From Tsuneonella aeria (GTDB taxonomy: Bacteria > Pseudomonadota > Alphaproteobacteria > Sphingomonadales > Sphingomonadaceae): a stretch of DNA of 64,000 bases. The first letter of the stretch is position 1. The number at the start of each line of letters is the position of its first letter. Location of the stretch: NCBI RefSeq assembly GCF_009827495.1, contig NZ_WTZA01000002.1:372001-436000 (forward strand), written 5' to 3'. The notes under the pieces were generated by a model. That model was not told the DNA's origin, made no database searches, and was given only the letters and a program-made list of their open reading frames with translations. Made by a program: the position numbers and the translations under genes. Shown here in pieces: positions 42,442 through 48,999 of this stretch.

Positions 42442-42654
42442 TGTCACTCCCCTCCCGACGAGGTTTGCATGGCAATCGGCAGACGCGCAATCCTGCGCTG
42501 GTTGGAAGAATGCTGAGCCTATCTTCGCTTGCGGTCAGTGCGGGGGCCGAAATCCACAACCTCCCCCTCTTGTTGATGTTAGTGCTCACGGCGCGCAGAT
42601 GCGATTTCATGTCTGCTTAGCGGCGCTTGCTGCCGTTCGGCTGGTGTCCGGAAT

Positions 42655-42672
42655 TGGGTGGGTAGCTGCCGT
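42655..42672. repeat. Interspersed repeat segment, copy 1
   Basis: TGGGTGGGTAGCTGCCGT, which recurs at 43101 with one change. It sits 10 bp beyond the 3' end of the next minus-strand small gene. A degenerate relative of the longer repeat at 42995 (TGTCTGC, then TTGCTGCC) lies just before it at 42610-42634. Confidence 0.65.
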
Positions 42673-42681
42673 TTAGGAGCT

Positions 42682-42969
42682 TCACTCCTTTGGCTTGCAC
42701 GAATAGACTTCGCTTAAGCTAAGAGCCTCTTTCCCGGGCCGGATCGGCTCTGCCTTGTTCAGTTCCAGTGGGCCGTCGGACACTGCTTTACCCCTGCCCT
42801 TGCACTGCTTAGCCGCCATTTTCATGAGCGAAACCTGAGCGTTGGCATGACCTCTTGGGCTTTTATCATCATAGACGATGCTCACCCGAAACCGAGCCTC
42901 GTCGATTTGGGACAAGGTTGGCCCAGACGAGGCAAGGATGAAGATCGCCGCTGCCGAGAAGTATATCAT
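42682..42969 (-). CDS. Small secreted hypothetical protein
   Basis: A protein of 95 residues. A signal peptide (MIYFSAAAIFILASSGPTLS) is followed by a basic domain with two cysteines (AAKQCKGRGKAV and VYSCKPKE), probably disulphide-linked in the periplasm. ATG 42969 has AGGAT upstream; a GTG at 42975 is the alternative. No family is recognised. It is flanked on both sides by the interspersed repeat segments found around its neighbour at 43118. Confidence 0.68.
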   Translation of the reverse strand: MIYFSAAAIFILASSGPTLSQIDEARFRVSIVYDDKSPRGHANAQVSLMKMAAKQCKGRGKAVSDGPLELNKAEPIRPGKEALSLSEVYSCKPKE

Positions 42970-42994
42970 AGGCACATCCTAGCCAGATGACTCT

Positions 42995-43034
42995 TGTCCG
43001 CAATGGGGTCGTTTGCTGACCGGCAGGTTTTTGG
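42995..43034. repeat. Interspersed repeat, about 40 bp, copy 1
   Basis: It begins TGTCCGCAATGGGGTCGTTT and continues GCTGAC. The first 26 bp are identical to 43693-43718, and similarity continues through a GG-AG-TTTTGG stretch. It lies upstream of the minus-strand gene at 42682. Confidence 0.8.
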
Positions 43035-43100
43035 CAGCGTGCGTGCGTAGCAGACAGGCTGCTTAAAGGGGCAGCGGTGCCGAGCCGCTACGTCTGATGC

Positions 43101-43118
43101 TGGGTGGGAAGCTGCCGT
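43101..43118. repeat. Interspersed repeat segment, copy 2
   Basis: TGGGTGGGAAGCTGCCGT, with one mismatch to 42655-42672. It lies at the 3' end of the minus-strand gene at 43118, in the same relative position as copy 1. Confidence 0.65.
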
Positions 43119-43666
43119 CAGAGTTCAACCGATCCAGCTAACACCTTTGTGCGATCCACTTGTGGGAATACCGCCATCGCCTCAGAAATTATTCGACGGC
43201 CTTCGACGGTCTCGGGCGTCTCGCATTGGGGTTCGAGCACGGTCAAAGCGGGTTTTTCGTCAATTTCAAATCCCACGTAGTATTCGATAGTAGGATGAGA
43301 TCGTTCGGGGCATCCGGGCATGGAAGTGAAGAGGTCTTGTGCGTTGTCCGAACGAAGACGCGCTAAACTTCGACGTAATCGATTGGCGGTAACGGGGGAA
43401 AGCTTGCCGTCAGCGCGACTGAGAGTTTCTGGTGGGGCTTCGTTCCGGTATTCGATGATCTCAATCTGATAGGAGTTGTCGGGGTGAATTAAGACATCGA
43501 GGTTCCTTGAGGGAGACTCCTCGCTTTCCACCTCGAAGTTCCAACCGAAGCCTACATCGGCCTGAGCGAGACGCTCATCGGTCCAGACTTCCTCGCCCAG
43601 TAAGTTCTGGTCAGAACATCCGGCCGCGCCAAGAGCGAGACTTGCAAGAAAAAAAGCGGGTCGCAT
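43118..43666 (-). CDS. Hypothetical lipoprotein
   Basis: A protein of 182 residues. MRPAFFLASLALGAAGCSDQ is a lipoprotein signal with a GCS lipobox. The mature part is acidic and has two cysteines (SMPGCPERSHP and LEPQCETPETVEGRR). I recognise no family. Lower GC content than the flanking core genes and the repeat segments on both sides mark it as part of the accessory stretch. It would sit in the periplasm or on the outer membrane. Confidence 0.7.
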   Translation of the reverse strand: MRPAFFLASLALGAAGCSDQNLLGEEVWTDERLAQADVGFGWNFEVESEESPSRNLDVLIHPDNSYQIEIIEYRNEAPPETLSRADGKLSPVTANRLRRSLARLRSDNAQDLFTSMPGCPERSHPTIEYYVGFEIDEKPALTVLEPQCETPETVEGRRIISEAMAVFPQVDRTKVLAGSVEL

Positions 43667-43692
43667 CGGTCTCAGGATAGTAAAATCATGAA

Positions 43693-43731
43693 TGTCCGCA
43701 ATGGGGTCGTTTGCTGACAGGAAGCTTTTGG
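43693..43731. repeat. Interspersed repeat, about 40 bp, copy 2
   Basis: The first 26 bp are identical to 42995-43020, and similarity continues through a GGAAGCTTTTGG segment. It lies upstream of the minus-strand lipoprotein gene. A weaker relative, TGTTCGCTTATGAG followed by GCTGACAGG, is at 41758-41782. Confidence 0.8.
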
Positions 43732-43845
43732 TGCGAAAATCCCAATAGCGGCCGATTCATCTACGGACACCGTTTAGCACCCTCCACGTTTGCAAAACGA
43801 AGAAACCAGTCCTGCTGGAGAACAGGTGTCCGTAGAGTGAGATCG

Positions 43846-44520
43846 TCACCACGTGCCCTCCTTCATGCGGCGCTGGCGGTCCTGCTCGCGCGCACTGGTG
43901 CTGGGGATGGGCCCTTCGGCCGGGTAATGCGGAAGCGCGCCGCCGGGGCGATAGGTCGCGATCACCGTCCCTTTCGCGGTGACGGTGTGCCCCGTCATCG
44001 TCAGCCGATCGACGGGCGTGCCCGCGCCGAACAGGCGTTTCCCGCTACCCAGAATGACCGGATATATCATCAGGATAAGCTCATCGATCAGGCCTGCTTC
44101 GATCAGGCCAGGGTAGATCGTGCTCGACCCCTGGACGATCAGCCGTGGTCCGTCGCTTTTCTTGAGCGCCGCGATATCCGCGATCGATCCCAGCCTGTGG
44201 CTGCTCTGCCATTCCAGGGGCTGGCGACCCCGCGTGACCACGTATTTCGCCGCCTTGTCGAACGCTTCGCTCATCGGCTTCTCGTCGCCTTCGGCATAGG
44301 GCCAGTGCGCGGCGAAGATGTCGTAGGTGCGCCGGCCGAGCAGCAGGTCGTATTCGCCGGAGAAAAGGGCGCCGAGGGTGTCCTCCACCCCTTCGTCCCA
44401 CAGCTTGAAGACCCAGCCGCCCTGGTCGAACCCGCCGGTCGTATCCTCGGTTGGTCCGCCGGGCGCCTGCATCACGCCGTCGAGCGAGACGAACGCGGCG
44501 GCGGTTATCGTGCGGGCCAC
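43846..44520 (-). CDS. Dihydrofolate reductase/RibD C-terminal domain family protein
   Basis: A protein of 224 residues of the RibD C-terminal-like family. The opening RTITAAAFVSLDGVMQAPGGP, YDLLLGRRTYDIFAAHWP, RLIVQGSSTIYPGLIEAGLIDELILMIYPVILGSGKRLF and the YRPGG ending are typical. Members bind NADPH and are often uncharacterised; it is not a true folate or riboflavin enzyme by sequence alone. The GTG start is at 44520. It is the last of four minus-strand genes next to a TetR regulator. Confidence 0.88.
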   Translation of the reverse strand: MARTITAAAFVSLDGVMQAPGGPTEDTTGGFDQGGWVFKLWDEGVEDTLGALFSGEYDLLLGRRTYDIFAAHWPYAEGDEKPMSEAFDKAAKYVVTRGRQPLEWQSSHRLGSIADIAALKKSDGPRLIVQGSSTIYPGLIEAGLIDELILMIYPVILGSGKRLFGAGTPVDRLTMTGHTVTAKGTVIATYRPGGALPHYPAEGPIPSTSAREQDRQRRMKEGTW

Positions 44521-44524
44521 GCGC

Positions 44525-45001
44525 CTATGCGCCCCGGCGGGCGGCGTCGATCGCGGCTACGTCGATCTTGTGCATCGTCATCATCGCCTCGAAGGCGCGC
44601 CGGGCTTCATCGCCGCCTGCGGCCATCGCTTCGGTCAGCGTGCGGGGGGTGATCTGCCAGTTGAGGCCCCACTTGTCCTTGCACCAGCCGCAGGCGCTTT
44701 CAGCGCCGCCGTTGCCGACGATCGCGTCCCAGTACCGGTCGGTTTCGGCCTGGTCCTCGGTCATGATCTGGAAGCTGAAGGCCTCCGTCTGGGGGAACTG
44801 CGGTCCGCCGTTGAGGCCGATGCACGGTATGCCGCAGACCGTGAATTCGACAGTCAATTCATCGCCTTGCTGGCCGTCGGGATAGTCGCCCGGGGCCGTG
44901 CGGACTGCGGTGACACGGCTGTCGGGAAAGACGGAGGCGTAGAATTCGGCCGCTTCGCGCGCGGTGCCGTCGTACCACAGGCATATCGTGTTCTTGTGCA
45001 T
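44525..45001 (-). CDS. VOC family protein (PhnB/3-demethylubiquinone methyltransferase-like)
   Basis: A protein of 158 residues. It starts MHKNTICLWYDGTAREAAEF and has YASVFPDSRVTAVRTAPGDYP, FTVCGIPCIGLNGGPQFPQ and CGWCKDKWGLNWQITPRTL. These match the PhnB-like branch of the vicinal oxygen chelate family, wrongly named after ubiquinone methyltransferase in many databases. A function cannot be assigned. It sits 4 bp from the RibD-like gene and 5 bp from the next VOC gene, so these are one operon. The ATG at 45001 gives the standard N-terminus. Confidence 0.87.
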   Translation of the reverse strand: MHKNTICLWYDGTAREAAEFYASVFPDSRVTAVRTAPGDYPDGQQGDELTVEFTVCGIPCIGLNGGPQFPQTEAFSFQIMTEDQAETDRYWDAIVGNGGAESACGWCKDKWGLNWQITPRTLTEAMAAGGDEARRAFEAMMTMHKIDVAAIDAARRGA

Positions 45002-45006
45002 TGCCT

Positions 45007-45822
45007 TCACTCCTTGCGCGGACCGACGAGCCCGAAGGGCGCGCCCTGGGGATCGGCGCATGTCAAAGAGAATTCTCCTCCGGGGATTTGAACGATCTCA
45101 CCGTGTTTCATTCCGCCCCTTTCGGTAACTGCGGCGGCTGCGCGGTCGATATCGTCAACGCCGAAGTAATAGAGCCAGGACGCGCCCGCCGATTCCGCCG
45201 GTGCCGGTGTCGGCATGATCGCGCCGATCATCCCGTCGCCGCGATGAAGGAACAGGTAATCGCCCGCATCGCCCATCGGCATGGAGCCTTCCTGGCGCCA
45301 ACCGAAGAGGTCGGCGTAGAACGCCGCGGCGCCGGCGGGGTCGGGGGTCATCAGTTCGTTCCAGCGGACGTGCTGCGGCCGGTCGGGCGAGAACACGTCG
45401 ATTCGCGCATCTGGCATGTCCGGGGGCGGCGTGGGCTGCATCACGTAGAATACCGCGCCCCACGGGTCGGCCACCATCGCCATTGTCCCGACGCCGGGCA
45501 TGTCCTGCGCGTCCATGTGGACGGTCCCGCCCGCATCGACGATGGACGCCGCCGCTTCATCGACATCGGGCACATGGACGTAGCCGGTCCATGCCGGCCC
45601 TGCGCCGCCGGCGACCATCTCTGGACTGAGCACGAGCAGCCCGCCGGCATGGCCGCCGTCGGCGCGCCGGATCATGCGATAGTCGACCGCGCCACCCGGC
45701 ATCGCGCTGGCGGTTTCGATCTCCCACCCGACGACCGCATCGTAGAACGATTTGGCGGCGGCGGGGTCGGGCGTCATCAGTTCGTACCAGATGAACGCCC
45801 CGCGATCCTGGCCGTCGGCCAC
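45007..45822 (-). CDS. Two-domain VOC (glyoxalase-like) family protein
   Basis: A protein of 271 residues with two tandem glyoxalase-like domains. Each opens with the same motif (FIWYELMTPDPAAAKSFYDAVVGWEIE near residue 10, and VRWNELMTPDPAGAAAFYADLFGWRQE near 150). The domains end in MVADPWGAVFYVMQP and CADPQGAPFGLVGP. This matches VOC proteins related to hydroxylase 27-type entries of actinobacteria and sphingomonads. The substrate is unknown. The GTG start at 45822 lies 3 bp from the stop of the DUF1428 gene. Confidence 0.88.
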   Translation of the reverse strand: MADGQDRGAFIWYELMTPDPAAAKSFYDAVVGWEIETASAMPGGAVDYRMIRRADGGHAGGLLVLSPEMVAGGAGPAWTGYVHVPDVDEAAASIVDAGGTVHMDAQDMPGVGTMAMVADPWGAVFYVMQPTPPPDMPDARIDVFSPDRPQHVRWNELMTPDPAGAAAFYADLFGWRQEGSMPMGDAGDYLFLHRGDGMIGAIMPTPAPAESAGASWLYYFGVDDIDRAAAAVTERGGMKHGEIVQIPGGEFSLTCADPQGAPFGLVGPRKE

Positions 45823-45825
45823 CGC

Positions 45826-46191
45826 TCAGGCTTCCTTCCACACGATCGGTTCGAACCCGCCGAAAACCATGCGCTTGCCGTCGAAAGGCATCGCCGCCCC
45901 GTCACCCCACTGCTTCATGCGCTCGTCCGCCATCATGCGGGCTTCGCTCGCGTCGGCGGTTTCCTTGTCGGGCCAGGTCATCCACGAGAAGACGACCTTT
46001 TCGCCATCCTTGAGGTCGACCGCTTTGCGAAAATCGGTCCACTGCCCGTCTTTCACGTCGATCTCCCAGGCCTCGACGTGGCTCAGCGCGCCATAGTCCC
46101 TGGCGATGTCCCAGAACTTTTCCGCGACATCCCGGTATTCGTCCTTCTTGTCGGCCGGAACGGGGACAAGGAATCCATTGACGTAAGGCAT
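45826..46191 (-). CDS. DUF1428 family protein
   Basis: A protein of 121 residues. It opens with the family signature YVNGFLVPVPADKKDEYRDVAEKFWDIARDYGAL and has VVFSWMTWPDKETADASEARMMADER, then MPFDGKRMVFGGFEPIV. DUF1428 has a ferredoxin-like fold and no assigned reaction. A good AGGAGAG precedes two adjacent ATGs (46194 and 46191). It is the first gene of the minus-strand set leading into the VOC genes and lies about 100 bp after the TetR gene. Confidence 0.9.
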   Translation of the reverse strand: MPYVNGFLVPVPADKKDEYRDVAEKFWDIARDYGALSHVEAWEIDVKDGQWTDFRKAVDLKDGEKVVFSWMTWPDKETADASEARMMADERMKQWGDGAAMPFDGKRMVFGGFEPIVWKEA

Positions 46192-46290
46192 CATCTCTCT
46201 CCTCTTTTTCACGTGCCGGTTCTCGTTATCGTTTTCGCCTTCCGGGTTACGGCTCGTCGGCGACAGGCAGATGGACGAACAGGAACCGGT

Positions 46291-46926
46291 TCATTGAACG
46301 GTCCCCTTTTCGAACAACAAGGTCAGGTAGCGCTTGAAGTGTTGCAGGCTCTCGCGGGCGACTTCGCCTGCGGTCGCCTCGTCATCCTGGATCTTGGCGA
46401 GGACGAATGCCCCCTGGATCACCGCCTGCATGTGCCGCGCCAGGCTTTCCGCGTCGGCATCCACGCCCCGCGCGGCGATGGCGGCGCGAAGATCGTCGAC
46501 CATCAGGTCAGCATTGCCCATGATGCTGTCCCGGCAGGCGGAACGGATCGCGCCGCTGGTAAGGAAGGCTTCCTGCACCATGGTGCCCGCGACGCAGGAG
46601 AACCCTTCGGCCGGGCCGCCGATGAGCGCGATCCTGAGATCGAGATAGGCGAGCACGCGGTCCAGCGGGTCGCCGTGCTGGCGGAATGGCGCCTCCGAGA
46701 AGAAGCCCGATGTGCTCGCGCCCCAGTAGTCCGCCAGGCGGGCCCCGAGATCTTCCTTCGACGCGAAGTGATGGAAGAACGCGCCCTTGGTGACGCCTGC
46801 TTCCCGGCAAAGTTCATCGACGGAGGTGGCGGCGAAACCCTGGCGGCGGATCAGCTTCACCCCCGCTTCCAGCAGCCGGTCGCGCGCGGTGACGGGGGCA
46901 GGGCGGAAGGATCGATTCGGTATCAC
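46291..46926 (-). CDS. TetR family transcriptional regulator
   Basis: A regulator of 211 residues. The helix-turn-helix domain is TARDRLLEAGVKLIRRQGFAATSVDELCREAGVTKGAFFHHFASKEDLGARL. The C-terminal part resembles the TetR_C family found in regulators of electrophile or aromatic-compound response. The GTG start at 46926 is tentative. A near-perfect palindrome lies 11 bp upstream. It probably represses itself and perhaps the four genes downstream on the same strand. Confidence 0.9.
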   Translation of the reverse strand: MIPNRSFRPAPVTARDRLLEAGVKLIRRQGFAATSVDELCREAGVTKGAFFHHFASKEDLGARLADYWGASTSGFFSEAPFRQHGDPLDRVLAYLDLRIALIGGPAEGFSCVAGTMVQEAFLTSGAIRSACRDSIMGNADLMVDDLRAAIAARGVDADAESLARHMQAVIQGAFVLAKIQDDEATAGEVARESLQHFKRYLTLLFEKGTVQ

Positions 46927-46936
46927 GACTGCGGCG

Positions 46937-46954
46937 ATACCGACCGGTTGGTAT
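46937..46954. promoter_or_regulatory. Probable TetR operator
   Basis: ATACCGACCGGTTGGTAT is an 18-bp palindrome with a single non-matching base pair. It lies just upstream of the TetR gene start. Length and position are typical of TetR autoregulation. Confidence 0.6.
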
Positions 46955-46986
46955 GCTGCAAGCCGTTTGCGGCGACCAGTTGCGTG

Positions 46987-47829
46987 CTACTGGCGAAATG
47001 CCCAGCGCAATCCTTCAGCCATCATGCGGGTGGCGGCGCGTGCCGGGATCACCCGCGCACGCGGCCGGGACAGCCCCAGCATGGCGCGGGCAAATGGAGG
47101 CAGGAGGTCGATCGCCGCCGTGCCGATGGCGCGCTGAACGGAGGCCGGCGCGCCTTCGGGCCGCTGGCTGAGGACGAGGGCGCAAACCTCGCGCGCCGCA
47201 TCGCTGGCGCGCAGGTCGCCGCGCAGTTCGGCAAAGAGGTGTTCCGCTTCGGCGCGGCTCTCCGGCACGGGGTCCGCACCCAGCGCCCGCGCGATCACCG
47301 CGAACTGGCGGAAATAGGTATCCTGATCGCGCAGCGGCATGTCCGGGCGGGTGTAGGTGCGGTAGGCTTCCAGGAAGCTCGTCGCCTCCGCCACGTGGAC
47401 CCAGGCGAGGGTGCGCGGGTCGGTTGCGGCGTACGGCGTTCCGTCAGGCAGGGTCCCGGTCACTTTCGCGTGGATCCGGTTCACCCGCTCTATCGCCGCC
47501 ATCGCCGCATCGCGCTGCGCAAAAGTGGTCACGGCGATGAACCGGGCGGTCCGCCGCAGCCGGCCGTGCATGTCGGCGCGGAAATCCGAATGGTCGAGCA
47601 CGCCCTGCAAGGCATGGGGATGCAGCATCTGGAGCATGAGGCTGCGAATCCCGCCGACCATCATCGGCACCACGCCTGCGTGAACCATGCGAATCGGCGA
47701 ATCGCGTTCGAACAAGGCATCGTCGCTGATCGGCACCGGGGCCTGGCCGGCGGCGACGTCGTTGAAGACGGCGCGCACTTTGCCGACCAGTCGGCGGCGG
47801 AGCAGATCCGAAGGGCGCGGCAATGCCAT
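46987..47829 (-). CDS. Oxygenase MpaB-like (DUF2236) family protein
   Basis: A protein of 280 residues of the DUF2236/MpaB family. Typical blocks include PIRMVHAGVVPMMVGGIRSLMLQMLHPHALQGVLDHSDF, FAQRDAAMAAIERVNRIHAKVTGTLPDG, TLAWVHVAEATSFLEAYRTY and RMMAEGLRWAF. The family contains heme-binding oxygenases such as rubber oxygenase and MpaB. The natural substrate here is unknown. The ATG at 47829 opens MALPRPSDLLRRRLVGKV; upstream frame extensions are shadows of cobS. It is divergent from cobS across a perfect palindrome. Confidence 0.87.
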   Translation of the reverse strand: MALPRPSDLLRRRLVGKVRAVFNDVAAGQAPVPISDDALFERDSPIRMVHAGVVPMMVGGIRSLMLQMLHPHALQGVLDHSDFRADMHGRLRRTARFIAVTTFAQRDAAMAAIERVNRIHAKVTGTLPDGTPYAATDPRTLAWVHVAEATSFLEAYRTYTRPDMPLRDQDTYFRQFAVIARALGADPVPESRAEAEHLFAELRGDLRASDAAREVCALVLSQRPEGAPASVQRAIGTAAIDLLPPFARAMLGLSRPRARVIPARAATRMMAEGLRWAFRQ

Positions 47830-47875
47830 CGCGTCCGACAATGGTGACGGGGGAGCGGCGGCACAATAGCCCGGT

Positions 47876-47893
47876 TCGCAAGCATGCTTGCGA
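47876..47893. promoter_or_regulatory. Perfect 18-bp palindrome between divergent genes
   Basis: TCGCAAGCATGCTTGCGA is identical to its own reverse complement. It sits in the 96-bp space between the DUF2236 gene and cobS, where divergent promoters should lie. It is probably an operator for a dimeric regulator. Confidence 0.5.
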
Positions 47894-47925
47894 GTGCTGC
47901 GGCCCGCGTATAGGCACCGCCCGCG

Positions 47926-48927
47926 ATGAATGACATGACCGACAACGCGAGAGATCTGGGCGACACGGCGCAGCGCACCGTGCTTGCCGCCCCCGACACG
48001 ACCGTCGATGCGCGCGCGGTGTTCGGCGTCGATGTCGATTGGCAGGTGCCGGCCTTCAGCGAGGCGGATCCGCGCGTGCCGGACCTTGACGAAGGGTATG
48101 TCTTCGATCCCGATACCACGCTGGCGATCCTGGCGGGCTTCGCGTTCGACCGGCGGGTGATGGTCCAGGGCTACCACGGGACGGGCAAGTCGACGCATAT
48201 CGAACAGGTTGCCGCGCGGCTCAACTGGCCCTGCATCCGCATCAACCTCGACGCCCATATCAGCCGCATCGACCTCGTCGGGCGCGATGCGATCGTGCTG
48301 CGTGACGGGTTGCAGGTGACCGAATTTCGCGAAGGCCTGCTGCCCTGGGCGCTCCAGCACCCGGTGGCGCTGGTATTCGACGAATATGATGCCGGGCGCC
48401 CGGACGTGATGTTCGTGATCCAGCGTGTGCTGGAACAGCAGGGCAAGCTGACGCTGCTGGACCAGAACCGCGTCATCCGGCCCGATCCGCATTTCCGCCT
48501 GTTCGCCACCGCCAACACGGTCGGGCTGGGCGATACCAGCGGGCTCTATCACGGCACGCAGGCGATCAACCAGGGCCAGATGGATCGCTGGAACATCGTC
48601 GTGGCGCTCAATTACCTGCCGGCGGCCACGGAACAGGAAATCGTTGCCGCCAAGAGCCCCGGGACCGACGCTAAGACGATCGCCGACATGGTCAGGGTCG
48701 CAGGCATGACCCGGCAGGGCTTCATCGGCGGTGACATTTCCACCGTCATGAGCCCGCGCACCGTCATCACCTGGGCGCAGAACGCCGCGATCCTGGGCGA
48801 TGTCGGCTTCGCGTTCCGCGTCACGTTCCTCAACAAGTGCGACGAGGCGGAGCGGGTGCTGGTGGCGGAATACTATCAGCGGGTGTTCGGCGTCGATCTG
48901 CCGGAAAGCGTCGTCGGCAAGAACTGA
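47926..48927 (+). CDS. cobS: Aerobic cobaltochelatase subunit CobS
   Basis: An AAA+ ATPase of 333 residues. Walker A is [20 protein letters not shown], Walker B is [16 protein letters not shown], and the sensor region is [34 protein letters not shown]. These are characteristic of CobS, which with CobT and CobN inserts cobalt into hydrogenobyrinate diamide in aerobic B12 synthesis. No cobT or cobN lies in the window; the next gene is a peptidoglycan synthase. CobS-like ATPases without a full B12 pathway also exist, so the exact role depends on genes elsewhere. Confidence 0.9.
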   Translation: MNDMTDNARDLGDTAQRTVLAAPDTTVDARAVFGVDVDWQVPAFSEADPRVPDLDEGYVFDPDTTLAILAGFAFDRRVMVQGYHGTGKSTHIEQVAARLNWPCIRINLDAHISRIDLVGRDAIVLRDGLQVTEFREGLLPWALQHPVALVFDEYDAGRPDVMFVIQRVLEQQGKLTLLDQNRVIRPDPHFRLFATANTVGLGDTSGLYHGTQAINQGQMDRWNIVVALNYLPAATEQEIVAAKSPGTDAKTIADMVRVAGMTRQGFIGGDISTVMSPRTVITWAQNAAILGDVGFAFRVTFLNKCDEAERVLVAEYYQRVFGVDLPESVVGKN

Positions 48928-48970
48928 ACCGCCGTTGCGCAAGGTTCAACCATCAGCCTCTACACATGGC

Positions 48971-48990
48971 TGTGTTGACCTGATAACACA
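48971..48990. promoter_or_regulatory. Inverted repeat in the leader of the PBP gene
   Basis: TGTGTT and AACACA are separated by 8 bp, ending 9 bp before the ATG of the PBP1-type gene. The position could allow a regulator or a small hairpin to affect expression. Confidence 0.35.
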
Positions 48991-48999
48991 CTAGGCAAG

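Noticed and set aside
40394..43845. Prophage or integrative element with integrase at tRNA-Thr
   Set aside because: No integrase, phage structural gene or repeated tRNA 3' end was found.
47830..48942. N-terminal extension of the DUF2236 frame through cobS
   Set aside because: Antisense to cobS and rich in Asp/Arg/His; the real protein begins at MALPRPSD.
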